Shown here: positions 19,212 to 28,557 of the stretch, piece after piece
How positions within the stretch are numbered: position 1 is the stretch's first letter
Layout: each line of letters opens with the position of its first letter
Assembly: GCF_003862495.1 (NCBI RefSeq)
Contig: NZ_RRCH01000024.1
Span: 1-64,000, forward strand
Origin: Halocatena pleomorpha
Lineage (GTDB): Archaea; Halobacteriota; Halobacteria; Halobacteriales; Haloarculaceae
Direction of reading: 5' to 3'
DNA length: 64,000 bases
The notes under the pieces: model-generated
What the model was told of the DNA's origin: nothing
What the model saw: the letters and a program-made list of their open reading frames with translations, nothing else
Database searches by the model: none
Translations under genes and position numbers: made by a program

Positions 19212-20477
19212 TCAACGCACAGTCTCTCTCAGTTTACTTAAATCATCGATTTCGTCATCTTCCTCACTTTCTAACGCATTAATAACGGTTTCAAGTGGTG
19301 TATCAAGTTCGTATTTATTTGGTCGACCTCTACCACGCTGATCGGGTGTTACGTTCTTCAGAATGCCATTATCACACATTTCAAGTAGATGTTCGTGAGC
19401 ACCACGCCGAGTAAGCGGATCTCGACCAAAATCATTTGCTATTGTTTTATAGTATTCATAGATCTCTCTTGTTTGAGCAGGTGTCTTTTTCTGTGCGGCA
19501 AGATTTGTGATAGCGAGAAGAACATATTTTCGATGTGTTGGGAGCTTTCGAATTCCTGTTGTCACCTGTTTACGTTCGATCACGTCTTCAGCTGCTCGAA
19601 CATGTTGTTCTTTAATACATTCAGTCTCGCCAGTCTCGACTGCTTCGTTTTCAGCGAGTTCAGCAGCTTTTCGTAGTAGACGGATAGCCTGACGGGCAGA
19701 TCCACGATCGCGTGAGGCGAGTGCCGCACAAAGATCGATAATGCCTGGTTCAGTTACACCGTCGTAGAATGCTTGATCAGCACGACGAGAGAGTATCGAA
19801 ACAAGGTCGTTCCGCTCGTATGCTGGAAAGTGAAGCTCGGTTTCGCAAAGTGTATCCTTTACCCTGGCAGGAAGTTCATCGCGGAACTGGAAGTCGTTAC
19901 TGATCCCAATAAGACATAGCTCAGCGTCGAGTTTGTGCATTGTTTGCGCTCGAGTGAGTTGGTAGAGCAATTCGGTATTATTCCCAAGTGTATTCACCTC
20001 ATCGAGGATAAGTATAATATTCTCTGCAGCTTCACTCAGATCACCAAATAGTTCATCATAGACTTGTTCAGTAGGATATCCTGTCTTACTCAGCTCAGGC
20101 TTATTTATAGAAAGGGTTGTCAATGGATACGTACGGTTTCGAGCCTCATTGATGAGTTCGATCGCTGATTGGTATGATGTGTTTGCAGATGAGCAATTTA
20201 TTTCAAGAAGATCAACATCAATAGACTGTTTCTCAGCTGTTTCTCGTAAATCGGGAAGTAAAATACGCGTAGCAACGGTCTTACCGACGCCCGAATGGCC
20301 GTAGAGGAAGATATTATCGAGATCCCAACCTTTCAATAGAGGACGAAGAAGCTTGACGTAGTCTTCGATTTCATCGTCTCGTTCCTCCAGTTTCTTGGGC
20401 TGATGTTCTGGTTTCAGCACGCTCCGGTCCTTTATGATGTATTCATCGAGGAAGCTATCATCGTCGAAATAGCCCAT
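19212..20477 (-). CDS. orc1: Orc1/Cdc6 family replication initiator
   Basis: 421 residues from ATG 20477 (MGYFDDDSF); an in-frame start at 20492 would add five. Walker A GHSGVGKT is at 60-67, Walker B ILILDE ends at 160, a sensor-1 region GISNDF follows, and a C-terminal winged helix contains the REIYEYYKTIANDFG segment. The protein binds origin recognition boxes and loads MCM. ORB-like repeats lie on both sides of the gene, so this is a self-contained origin. The gene is more AT-rich than its neighbours, as is common for plasmid-borne orc1 genes. Confidence 0.93.
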   Translation of the reverse strand: MGYFDDDSFLDEYIIKDRSVLKPEHQPKKLEERDDEIEDYVKLLRPLLKGWDLDNIFLYGHSGVGKTVATRILLPDLRETAEKQSIDVDLLEINCSSANTSYQSAIELINEARNRTYPLTTLSINKPELSKTGYPTEQVYDELFGDLSEAAENIILILDEVNTLGNNTELLYQLTRAQTMHKLDAELCLIGISNDFQFRDELPARVKDTLCETELHFPAYERNDLVSILSRRADQAFYDGVTEPGIIDLCAALASRDRGSARQAIRLLRKAAELAENEAVETGETECIKEQHVRAAEDVIERKQVTTGIRKLPTHRKYVLLAITNLAAQKKTPAQTREIYEYYKTIANDFGRDPLTRRGAHEHLLEMCDNGILKNVTPDQRGRGRPNKYELDTPLETVINALESEEDDEIDDLSKLRETVR

Positions 20478-20560
20478 GCTATAACACCACAAGATGAACC
20501 CATAAAACCACCGCTTCTAACCCTACCACCCATACCGTCTCTTCCAATCACGAGTTTCTT

Positions 20561-20591
20561 TATATACCCCACTCCCCCCTTCATTTCCAAC
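20561..20591 (-). repeat. ORB-like element A
   Basis: On the minus strand GTTGGAAATGAAGGGG is followed by GGAGTGGGGTATATA. It is the inverted partner of element B at 20747 and the same core as the box 3' of orc1. Confidence 0.7.
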
Positions 20592-20690
20592 TCCTCGTTG
20601 AGATCTGATGGTGCTCCAGTATAGCCTATGTAGTAGGGAAACGCTTAATACATACCGAGTAAAACAGTATCCGTACTATACACAGAAGGT

Positions 20691-20720
20691 AACAAAATGA
20701 TACATTAATATCATTTTGTT
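20691..20720. repeat. Perfect AT-rich palindrome inside the putative origin
   Basis: AACAAAATGATA and its exact reverse complement TATCATTTTGTT are separated by CATTAA. It sits between the two inverted ORB-like elements, where a duplex-unwinding element is expected. Confidence 0.6.
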
Positions 20721-20746
20721 TCCTGAGAACCCTCCCTTACTACGCT

Positions 20747-20781
20747 GAGTTGGAAATAGTGGGGGGAGTGGGGTATATAAA
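20747..20781 (+). repeat. ORB-like element B
   Basis: Plus strand: GAGTTGGAAATAGTGGGG, then GGAGTGGGGTATATAAAG. It is nearly the mirror of element A, including the shared GTATATAAAG end, so the two box pairs face each other across about 155 bp. Confidence 0.7.
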
Positions 20782-20993
20782 GGAACGGCCAATTGGAAGT
20801 GATGGTCCGGGTCGTTCTGATCGGCCGATGGATATGTTCCGTAGTCTTCACTTATGAGGCGACCCTAACTGAACGAACGCGCGATGCACAATTAAGACGA
20901 CAGTTCGGAGCAGCCCTCTCTTTCGATATCTCGCTGTCGTCGATACTGGCACGGACCCGAACAGTCTCGGTGATCGGGGCCGTTCACGTCTCT

Positions 20994-21221
20994 ATGCGGA
21001 ACCAGCGGACACCACTGAGTCATACTGAACAAGCCGCGCTTGAGCGACTGTACGAAGACTACGAGCCGGTTGCAGACAGTTTTTCACGAGCGGTGGCCGT
21101 CACCGCACTTGCAGAGCTCGATTGTGAACCGTCCGTTGCCCACAGTGTTCTCGATCGGTTGCTCTCAAAAGGGTATCTGTATGCTGTCGATGGGGACCTC
21201 CACATTACCGATAGCCCATAG
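20994..21221 (+). CDS. Small helical protein beside the origin
   Basis: 75 residues from ATG 20994. The frame stays open upstream to 20793, but that part overlaps ORB B and is not protein-like. The product looks like a compact winged helix: TPLSHTEQAALERLYEDYE, then AVAVTALAELDCEPSVAHSV and a DGDLHITDSP wing. Not recognised as a named family. Its place next to orc1 suggests a replicon-specific regulator. Confidence 0.5.
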   Translation: MRNQRTPLSHTEQAALERLYEDYEPVADSFSRAVAVTALAELDCEPSVAHSVLDRLLSKGYLYAVDGDLHITDSP

Positions 21222-21249
21222 CGAACGGGCTTCAACCTGACTCGGATTC

Positions 21250-21592
21250 GTCTGTGCCGTTCGCAGTCCTCACATTCGTAGCCGTGGTCGTCCGTTCTGT
21301 TTCAAACCCGTGTTGGGTTTCTAGGGTGCTGTGACGGTAGCGAGCGACGTACCAGTAGAGAGGCATGAGTTCAGCAAATCCGCCCTCATTCCAGTCTTCT
21401 ACCCACCGACCTCCAGTTGCTAGATAACGTCCCACACGATCGGCAGCCTCTGAGCGTATCTCCTTGGTAGAGATTCTTCACGAAGCCAATGCGCCGAAGA
21501 CAGTCGTCGTCTTCGGCTTCTCGATGCATCTCATCGATCCTCTCCTCTGGAAGGTGGTGCTTAATCTCTTTGCGACGATCTCCACCCATCAC
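21250..21592 (-). pseudogene. IS630-type transposase, N-terminal fragment
   Basis: The first frame reads KEIKHHLPEERIDEMH and IGFVKNLYQGDTL, the helix-turn-helix start of haloarchaeal IS630-type transposases. The sequence then shifts frame, continuing as TGGRWVEDWNEGGFAELMP, and ends in unrelated residues. The DDE catalytic part is absent. Confidence 0.65.
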
Positions 21593-21693
21593 CTGTCATG
21601 GGCAGCCATTTTCAAAGATTCTCCCACTCATTAGTGACTACTGACTGGGTGAAGTGACAAAATCATATCCCGACACGCGTACTATTGAATATA

Positions 21694-23175
21694 ATGTCTC
21701 GACGATTTGATGTTGCGATTATCGGTGGCGGCGTCGCTGGGATGTGTACTGCGGCACTGGTGCAGTCGAAAGGACTATCCACGGTAGTACTTGAACAGCA
21801 CCAGCATATCGGAGGGTGTGCAGGGTATTACCAGCAGGAGGGGTTTGTGTTTGATGTCGGTGCAACGACGCTCGTCGATTTTCAGCCGGAAGGTATCGGC
21901 GGTCAATTGCTGAAGCAACTTGGGTTTGAACCACCGCTGATCGATGTTCAAGATGCCTACGAAGTGTGGCTACCTGATCGGACTGTAACCCTCTATCGCG
22001 ATCAGCACCGATGGAGGGATGAATTGGAGAAAACGTTCGGCGACGATGAGAACCATCAACGGTTCTATCGCTTCCTCGAACGCACGTCCAATACACTCTG
22101 GGAGATCACCAGAGATGACGTGAAACTGCCGATTCAAGGGATCAGCGATGTACTGAGAAACGCAAGAGCAGTAGGGATGAACAGCATTCCTCTGGCCAGA
22201 TATCTTCGATGGACGATGAAGGACGCCCTCCTGAAGTTTGGCGTGTTCGATGATGTTCCCCTTCGCACGATGATCGCCATGCTGGTGGAGGATACCGTTC
22301 ATTCAACCCTCGAAGAGGCTCCCTTACTCAACTCGATACTCGGAATCACTATCAGGAAAGCAGGAATCGGGAGAGCCAACGGCGGGATGTATGGATTCTG
22401 GGAAACCTTCGAACGACAATACATCGGTATGGGTGGGACGGTAAAGACGAGCGAAGAAGTAAGTGACGTAACTGGTTCGAAAGGAGATTTTCGGCTCGTC
22501 ACCGACCAGGAGCAATATCGAACTAACCAAGTAGTGAGTGCGGTTCCGATCGATCTGACGAAAAAGATCGCTCCGTCTATTGTCGGTGAGCGACTCGACG
22601 ACCATATCGCGCTGTTGCAAGAGCACGAGGGCGGTGCGGCTGTGGTCTTCCTCGGGGTACCGGAAGAGAACGTCGCGGATCGAGAGATCACACACCACCA
22701 GATATTACGGGACTACGACGAACCGCTGGGCGACGGCAACAATATGTTTGTCTCTGTTTCGGCACCGGACGACACGATCAGCGCTCCGAAAGGCTACCGA
22801 GCAGTGATCCTATCCACTCATTGTGAACTCCCGCCGTGGCAGGATCTCGATGAGGAAATATACGAGCGAAGGAAAGCCGAGATAGGGAAACGACTGGTCG
22901 CAGGAGCGCGGACGGTGTATCCCGATATCGCCACGAATCCTCTAGTGTACGAGGTTGGAACGCCCAAAACGTACGAGGAATTTACGAATAGACCTAGAGG
23001 AGCAATTGGGGGATACCGACAAACGTTGGAAAACACGAACCAAAATGCGGTTCCGCAGGACATTGGTGTTGATGGGTTCTACGTGGCTGGAGACACGACG
23101 TGGCCGGGACTCGGTACCGTCGCGTGTGTAAAGGGGAGTTCTATTGCTGCGGATCATGTTATGAATACCAGCTAA
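21694..23175 (+). CDS. FAD-dependent desaturase/isomerase, phytoene-desaturase (CrtI/CrtISO) type
   Basis: 493 residues from ATG 21694 (a TTG at 21685 is the only upstream alternative). A dinucleotide-binding motif opens the protein: VAIIGGGVAGM, then VVLEQHQHIGG. The C-terminal FAD motif GFYVAGDTTWPGLGTVACVKG is characteristic of carotenoid desaturases and prolycopene isomerases. It is likely membrane-associated and acts on carotenoid or other polyene substrates. No other carotenoid gene is nearby, so the substrate cannot be fixed. Confidence 0.85.
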   Translation: MSRRFDVAIIGGGVAGMCTAALVQSKGLSTVVLEQHQHIGGCAGYYQQEGFVFDVGATTLVDFQPEGIGGQLLKQLGFEPPLIDVQDAYEVWLPDRTVTLYRDQHRWRDELEKTFGDDENHQRFYRFLERTSNTLWEITRDDVKLPIQGISDVLRNARAVGMNSIPLARYLRWTMKDALLKFGVFDDVPLRTMIAMLVEDTVHSTLEEAPLLNSILGITIRKAGIGRANGGMYGFWETFERQYIGMGGTVKTSEEVSDVTGSKGDFRLVTDQEQYRTNQVVSAVPIDLTKKIAPSIVGERLDDHIALLQEHEGGAAVVFLGVPEENVADREITHHQILRDYDEPLGDGNNMFVSVSAPDDTISAPKGYRAVILSTHCELPPWQDLDEEIYERRKAEIGKRLVAGARTVYPDIATNPLVYEVGTPKTYEEFTNRPRGAIGGYRQTLENTNQNAVPQDIGVDGFYVAGDTTWPGLGTVACVKGSSIAADHVMNTS

Positions 23176-23209
23176 TACATGAAATTGTTGTGAATGAATA
23201 ACTTAGCGT

Positions 23210-23395
23210 TCATCCCGATATACTGTAACACAGCAGTTTCTCGAACCAGTCGTCTGGTGAGTTGAGTTTCAGTGCGAGAAAGCTGAGGTATTTCTGGAGA
23301 TGATGCTTCGAGACGCCACGGAACTTCGCTAGCCACTGGCGAAGGAAACTGTGGCGGTTCTCGCAGGTGTTTGCGTGGGCATCACCGATGATGTA
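23210..23395 (-). pseudogene. IS1595-type transposase, C-terminal fragment
   Basis: The minus frame ending at 23210 reads HANTCENRHSFLRQWLAKFR, then GVSKHHLQKYLSFLALKLN and WFEKLLCY. This is the conserved end of IS1595/ISH4-type transposases (the NTCE-S-LR-WL-GVSK-L motif). It is cut at about 23400, where the provirus remnant starts. Confidence 0.75.
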
Positions 23396-23399
23396 AGCT

Positions 23400-23879
23400 C
23401 GGAGTGGGTGACGGCAAGATGGCCGCCTCCTCGTCGACGATCTCGACCAGCGCTGGGAGGAGGCGATCACGGCGATCGTCGCGGTGGTAAATCTCTTCGC
23501 CATCCACACCTACCGCCACGCCGGCGTCGAGTTCGTTGGTGGTGCGCCAGAACGGGCCAGTGCGGCCCAACAGCACCGCCGACAGCACGTCCACACCACC
23601 GATGACGGCAATCCAACGCTGACGGAGGCTGCCCGAGGTGTTAGTCGTGTTGTGCCTGGTGCTGGCACGGTCGAATCGCCAACGCCTGAACAGACATCGC
23701 CCCGTGAATCGGTCAGATACGACGTCTGGAAAACGGCCCGAGATAGCAGGGTTTGTGCACTCTGTCGACCGCTCCACGGACGGGTCTATCGGCTTGATGC
23801 AGTCGTTGATGGACGAGCACCGCGTCCGCCATTAGACGCTAATTGTCGATGTCTTATCATCCCTATCAGTTGGATATGA
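23400..23879 (+). pseudogene. Phage minor head protein (gpF/Mu gp30-like), 5'-truncated
   Basis: The open frame reaches left to about 23400 without a proper start. The C-terminus is typical of the phage head-morphogenesis gpF domain: YDVWKTARDSRVCALCRPLHG, with the paired Cys, ending PLDANCRCLIIP. Upstream it reads EEAITAIVAVVNLFAIHTYR. In head-tail viruses gpF sits with portal and prohead genes; here a DUF2213 fragment follows. It is abutted on the left by an IS1595 fragment and is part of a provirus relic. Confidence 0.7.
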
Positions 23880-23909
23880 TTAGGCGTTCCCAGTAGCGAT
23901 AACAGTATC

Positions 23910-24270
23910 ATGAGACACACAATCAGATCCAGAGCGAACAGTGCAGCGCCGTTCCGGTCGGTCGACACCGTCGAACGCGTCGAAACAGATGACGGCGAGT
24001 ACCTGAAAGCGACGGGCATCCTCGCAAAGGAGGGCGTCTATCAGTACCCACAGGCCAACAGGGACCGTCCCTATCGAGAGCTCCTTCCTGGGGAGTCCGA
24101 AAAAGCGTGGGATCGCATCCCGCTCGCCCTCGATCACCCCGTCGACGAGGATGGGATCGCGACCGTCTCCGACGCCGGGATCGAGGAGCCACCGATCATC
24201 GGTGACCTTCGCAGTCCAACCACCGAGGATGACAGTGAGACGAAACTCACGGGTGAGGCCTGGTTCGATC
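23910..24270 (+). pseudogene. DUF2213 prohead-protease-like gene, 3'-truncated
   Basis: From ATG 23910 the frame reads VETDDGEYLKATGILAKEG, YRELLPGESEKAW, IPLALDHP and KLTGEAWFD, the pattern of phage DUF2213 proteins (caudovirus prohead maturation). Homology stops near 24265 and the frame then runs antisense through the neighbouring NTPase gene. With the gpF fragment it marks the remains of a head-gene module. Confidence 0.7.
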
Positions 24271-25364
24271 AAGGTTGCGATCGCCTCCTCCTCAATCGCC
24301 TCCAACCACACATCCTCGAACGGCAACCATAACGACGAGTCAGGACTGATCTCTCCTGGCAGTGAGTCCACCCGATTGGATCGAGCCGCTGCAAGCACGT
24401 GCAGTTCGTGGTCGGGGGCGAGAAACTCCTCCAGTTCGGTGACTGCCTTCCGGAAGACGGTATTGTTCGTCTCGGGACTGATCGCATGGATATCGTCCCA
24501 GACGAGCAGCACATCCCCCTGAAACGCTTCGCTCCGAAGGGGCTGAAGATCCTGGGGACTTTGCAGAGCTGCCTTCGGTCGGATGATGTGTTCGATCGCC
24601 GGATCAGCGTTGGCGACGAGTTCGGCCAGCACCCGCGATTTGCCCGAGCCACCCGACCCGAGCACTAACAGACGCTGGGCTGCCTGTTTGCCCTCCAATT
24701 CCGGTCGGGAGACGAATTCCAGCGCTTGAGGGTCGACCATCCGACTCGCCCGGCGACGACCAGCCTCGTCTCCACGGTACAGCTCGTAAAACCGAGGATG
24801 AGTGAGCCGTTCTTCGAGATCAGCTAAGCGATCTTGGAGTTGATCAAGGGCTCCTAGCTCCTCGATGTTCGCTTCGGCGACGAATTGCGCGTCTAACCCC
24901 GTCTCGACGAGCCGTTCGCCGAACGAGCCAACGGTTTCCCTGTAGGCCTCAGCAATTGCACGCTTGAGGGCCTGTTGTAGTTGAGGATTCGTCCCTAGCT
25001 CATAGCCACAAACAGCCGCGATCTCTCGGGCGAGTCGATCGACAGCCTCCGTTTCATTCTCGAAGATGAGTCGGTTGCGTCCAGTAATATCCTCCTCACC
25101 ACCCTCTGACGTCGCTTCCAGACGCTCGATGACCGCATCCCAGTGCTCGACAATGTCCGCAAACTCATCCAGTTCCTGCTCGGTAGCCCCGTCCGCGATC
25201 GCGTCCCGAAGGCTCGTGTGGAACTCCGTCTCGATCGCATCGAGCTCTGTGTGGAACTCCGCTTCCCGGAACACGGCGTGAAGCTGCTGGCGGCCCGCCT
25301 CAACCCTGTTCAACAGTCCTGCCGCAAGTAGATTCGTCACCAGACCACTCGTGATCGGATCCAT
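24265..25364 (-). pseudogene. P-loop NTPase (STAND-like), truncated at its 3' end
   Basis: From ATG 25364 about 367 residues are genuine. A helical N-terminus with many Glu/Ala and a coiled-coil segment is followed by Walker A LVLGSGGSGKS and Walker B LLVWDDIH, then ELHVLAAARSN as sensor. Near 24265 the coding sense is lost: the frame continues to 23880 only because it reads the provirus genes backwards. The missing part would include the helical and effector regions of a STAND-type NTPase, often a defence protein. If expressed, it would carry a junk tail of about 127 residues. Confidence 0.7.
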
Positions 25365-25584
25365 ATCCTATGAGCAGACAATATTATACCCATATATTTA
25401 TGATTGAATATGTATCAGAATGAACCTAGTTATGAATAGATGGATGTCTGAAACGAATGATTCGTCACTCGGATTCTGGATCAGTCGGGACGAACCACGA
25501 CACAGTGAAAAACACCGCTTTAGCGTGAGAGGCAGGGAAAGCCAGGAGAAGAATATACACCAAACGGCAGGAATCGACAGCTCG

Positions 25585-25850
25585 TCAGTAGGACTGACTG
25601 GCGACGACTGTGCCAGCATCATCTTCGATCGTCACGGTATCACCGCCGTTATTCCAGATCGCACTCAACGACCCCCAGTATAGATCGGTCGCCGAATTTG
25701 ATCCGCTGCCGGTGTGTAAGGTTATTTCATCACCGAGATTGAGGGTCTGTTCACCCCCATTCTCGAAGGTAACGTACTCGTCGTTCAAATTCTCTCAATC
25801 ATCACCCTCTGCATCCGCGTTGCTCTCCACGATCGAAAGGGGGGTCCCTC
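25585..25850 (-). pseudogene. Lamin-tail domain fragment
   Basis: Minus frame: LSIVESNADAEGDD, in-frame TGA, then NLNDEYVTFENGGEQTLNL, a deletion, then GDEITLHTGSG and IWNNGGDTVTIEDDAGTV. It is the same C-terminal lamin-tail module found at 27498, 28860 and 43736, with an internal loss of about 25 residues and a stop codon. No nuclease or hydrolase domain remains upstream. Confidence 0.75.
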
Positions 25851-25857
25851 ACTTACC

Positions 25858-25990
25858 CGTCAAGGAGGACATTACCCCGTACATCACCATGGTTCCTCGG
25901 CGGCGAGAGTTCCCATGATGCGATCAAACCCACCTCGCGGCGCCGATTCAGGAAGACATTGCCAACGCTATGAGCACAGTCTCGTTGTAA
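25858..25990 (+). pseudogene. Tyrosine recombinase C-terminal fossil
   Basis: Plus frame FLGGESSHDAIKP, a one-base shift, then HLAAPIQEDIANAMSTVSL and stop. It aligns with the end of the intact integrase at 35862 (LGGWSSYDAIEPYLAAP, then EENIIDSMSTAAL). The catalytic Tyr is replaced by His or lost. It shows that a related element once sat here. Confidence 0.65.
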
Positions 25991-26147
25991 CGTGTAGCCG
26001 GATCGAGAATCCATGTCGCTCTGGAGACTATAAAAATCCAGTTATTCTCACATCTATCACATGAGATGTCTTCCTCGGAGGCTGAGGCCCCCTGTTACAC
26101 CACCTGCAAAACCGTCATCTATCTCTACACTTTTAAAACAATATACT

Positions 26148-27428
26148 ATGGTTAATCTTATGCCAAATTATATGATGGATGTGCCAGACGATCGGTGTGG
26201 ATTCGAATTGCGCTGTGAGAATGTCGACTGGGTGTTTAAGCAGTCCAGGTGGGATACAGTCATGAGCCCAGTCTGTTGCTTGCGGCCAGTGTGGGCGTCC
26301 CACGACGAGACAGCACGATGTATCTGGCACGCAGATGTGGACGAGAAACCGCTCACAGAGCTCATCACGTCACGGACAAACACACCGGAACGATTCGATG
26401 GCGCGCAGCTCCGTCAGCTCCATATAGAGGACGAAGCGATGTCGTTTCGGAGGTGCACACTCCACGGGGCTAGCTTTGAGATGTCAGAGATGAGGGGAGT
26501 TGACTTCACCGACGCGAACCTTCGATGGGCTGACTTCACCGACGCTACATCCATCGGAGCTGATTTTACCGACGCTACCCCGATCGGGGCCGCCTTCACC
26601 AATGCTGACCTCCGATGGACTGATTTCCGTGACACTGACCTTGCAACGGCTGATTTCACCGATGCTGACCTTCAGGGCGCTAAGTTATCGGAGGCCAACG
26701 CCAGGGAGGTGAGCTTTCAGCACGCAACGCTTCAAGATGCGGTGCTTATGCGTGCGGACTGTCGGGGAGCAGATTTCACCGACGCGCTCCTCTATGAAAC
26801 CGTCTTTGCGGACACGCGCATCAACTCCACAACAACGTTTTACGATCCCGCAGAAACACGCCCGATCTGTATCTACGAAAAAGATCCCACCACAGCTGAG
26901 AAGCTTCCCGAGGATATTTCTCCTCTCGAAGCGGCCCATTGGGTATACCGGCGGCTCGAATCCCTCCATGAAGAGAATGCCCTCTCCGAAGTTGCCCGCG
27001 AGTTCCACATTAGCAAAGAGGAGGCCGAACGCGCCCTCTACAAGGATCGTGGAAGATACGGTCCGTGGGCCGTCAAAACCCTGATGTGGTATCTCACGAA
27101 ACACGGCGAAAGCGTCAAGCGCGTCCTCATCTGGTGGGGGATCGTCATCCTCACCGCTGGCCTCCTATTCGCGGGACTTGGTGGGGTGAAGGACGCTACT
27201 GGCACCAACTACGCCATTACCTCACTCAGTCAATTGCGGACGGTCACTGGCTGGCAAGACATCCTGATGAATATCTACTTCAGCGTCACCACGTTCTCAA
27301 CGATCATGGACGGTGGGCTCGCCCCTGCCGGGATAGGGACGCGGGCCATCGTCGCCGTCGAGTCCATCACTGGTGCATTGCTCGTCGCCCTTCTCGTGTT
27401 CGTCCTTGGTCGACGAACCGCACGGTAA
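26148..27428 (+). CDS. Pentapeptide-repeat protein with C-terminal ion-channel-like domain
   Basis: About 426 residues from ATG 26148; an AT-rich TTTTAAAACAATATACT lies just upstream. The N-terminal domain (about 75 residues, Cys/Trp-rich: PVCCLRPVWASHDE) recurs as a fragment at 37694. About 14 pentapeptide repeats follow (A(D/N)LxxADFTDA type), forming a right-handed beta-helix. A helical linker comes next, then two membrane helices around a pore-like segment, IYFSVTTFSTIMDGGLAP. In K+ channels the filter reads TxGYGD; here it is TIMDGG, so potassium selectivity is doubtful. Confidence 0.8.
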   Translation: MVNLMPNYMMDVPDDRCGFELRCENVDWVFKQSRWDTVMSPVCCLRPVWASHDETARCIWHADVDEKPLTELITSRTNTPERFDGAQLRQLHIEDEAMSFRRCTLHGASFEMSEMRGVDFTDANLRWADFTDATSIGADFTDATPIGAAFTNADLRWTDFRDTDLATADFTDADLQGAKLSEANAREVSFQHATLQDAVLMRADCRGADFTDALLYETVFADTRINSTTTFYDPAETRPICIYEKDPTTAEKLPEDISPLEAAHWVYRRLESLHEENALSEVAREFHISKEEAERALYKDRGRYGPWAVKTLMWYLTKHGESVKRVLIWWGIVILTAGLLFAGLGGVKDATGTNYAITSLSQLRTVTGWQDILMNIYFSVTTFSTIMDGGLAPAGIGTRAIVAVESITGALLVALLVFVLGRRTAR

Positions 27429-27497
27429 AGCGATCGACGTCTCGTGAGACGACAGCGATTCAGCCACCAGCCGATCGAGAGGGACAAAGACGACTGC

Positions 27498-28388
27498 TCA
27501 GTAAGATTTGCTCGTCACGAGTGTACCGGTGTCGTCTTCGACCGTCACGGTATCACCGCCGTTATTCCAAATTGCACTCGACGATCCCCAGTAGCGATCT
27601 GTTTGCGTATCCGAGCCGCTCCCGGTATGGAGCGTGACAGTCTCACCGGCCGCGAGCGACGCACCACTCGGGAACGTGTATACGTGTCTTGCCTCATCTG
27701 AGACCGTCCACTCCGACAAATCAAGCGTCTCCGATCCTGTATTTGTGAACGTCACATATTCGTCACTGAGATTCTCATTGTCGTTCCCAGTCGCATCGGC
27801 GTGGATCTCTGTAATTGAAAGGGAACTCCCGCTACTCGGCTCACGACACTGCCACAGACCGCGTTCGGCCGTTTGGGCATCCGATTCAGCGGCATAGAAC
27901 CGGTCAGACTGGCTGAATTCACTGTCGTACACGCGCGCGTTGCCCGTATCGATGAGGTCGTAATTGAGATTCTGGCCATCATCATGGATATACGCAAGTA
28001 ACCGGCCGTAGTCGCCCCGCCCATCGCTTGCTGCATCCAACTCAAGCGTTATCTGTTCGCCCTGCTGCAACCTGTCCTTGGTATACTGACTCGCATCTTC
28101 ACCAGCCGCATCCAGACACTGTATCCCAGCTTCTGTGTCCGGGACCCCTTCATATTCAGTCGGATCGTTTTCGCTGTAGACCTCCGGCGTGTCAACTCCG
28201 AGCAGCCGCACGGTGTCGGTCGTCCCATTCGCATACTCGACGTCAACCGTATCACCATCGGTCACCGACGTGACCGTCGCACTCAGCGTATCACTTGTCG
28301 TCGAGGGACTGCCAACGACGCCCGCTGGAATCGCAACGGCGAGCACTGCCATCACCACCACTATGTGAGACGTTCGTATCACATTCAT
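27498..28388 (-). CDS. Secreted staphylococcal-nuclease-type enzyme with lamin-tail domain
   Basis: 296 residues. A Sec signal (1-27) precedes an SNase domain: SVTDGDTVDVEY, R61-LLGVDTPE69, and DYGR129LLAYIHDDG. R61, E69 and R129 match the catalytic Arg-Glu-Arg of staphylococcal nuclease. It ends in an approximately 100-residue lamin-tail beta-sandwich (SLSITEIHADATGNDNENLS...IWNNGGDTVTVED). It would degrade extracellular DNA or RNA, using Ca2+. A near-duplicate with its promoter lies at 43736. Confidence 0.92.
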   Translation of the reverse strand: MNVIRTSHIVVVMAVLAVAIPAGVVGSPSTTSDTLSATVTSVTDGDTVDVEYANGTTDTVRLLGVDTPEVYSENDPTEYEGVPDTEAGIQCLDAAGEDASQYTKDRLQQGEQITLELDAASDGRGDYGRLLAYIHDDGQNLNYDLIDTGNARVYDSEFSQSDRFYAAESDAQTAERGLWQCREPSSGSSLSITEIHADATGNDNENLSDEYVTFTNTGSETLDLSEWTVSDEARHVYTFPSGASLAAGETVTLHTGSGSDTQTDRYWGSSSAIWNNGGDTVTVEDDTGTLVTSKSY

Positions 28389-28440
28389 ACATTTTGAATA
28401 ATAACATATTAACGTTGGTTACGAAATGTATATAGATCCA
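28389..28440 (-). promoter_or_regulatory. Promoter of the SNase gene, duplicated at 44627-44678
   Basis: Minus-strand TATA TCTATATACATTTCG is followed by GTAACCAACGTTAATAT and the start codon. The same stretch with few changes precedes the 43736 gene, so the duplication included the control region. Confidence 0.6.
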
Positions 28441-28557
28441 CATGGAGAGGTCCTGCTGGACAGCCCCGAACGTCACCCGGCAGTCGATCACTACTTTCGC
28501 TCCCTGACCACGCGGACAGCACTGAGGTTGCACCTGCCTGCCTCCCTGGTTGGACTG

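Noticed and set aside
23880-24264. Minus-strand continuation of the NTPase frame
   Set aside because: It reads the provirus DUF2213 gene backwards; the plus-strand frame has the family motifs and the minus frame has none.
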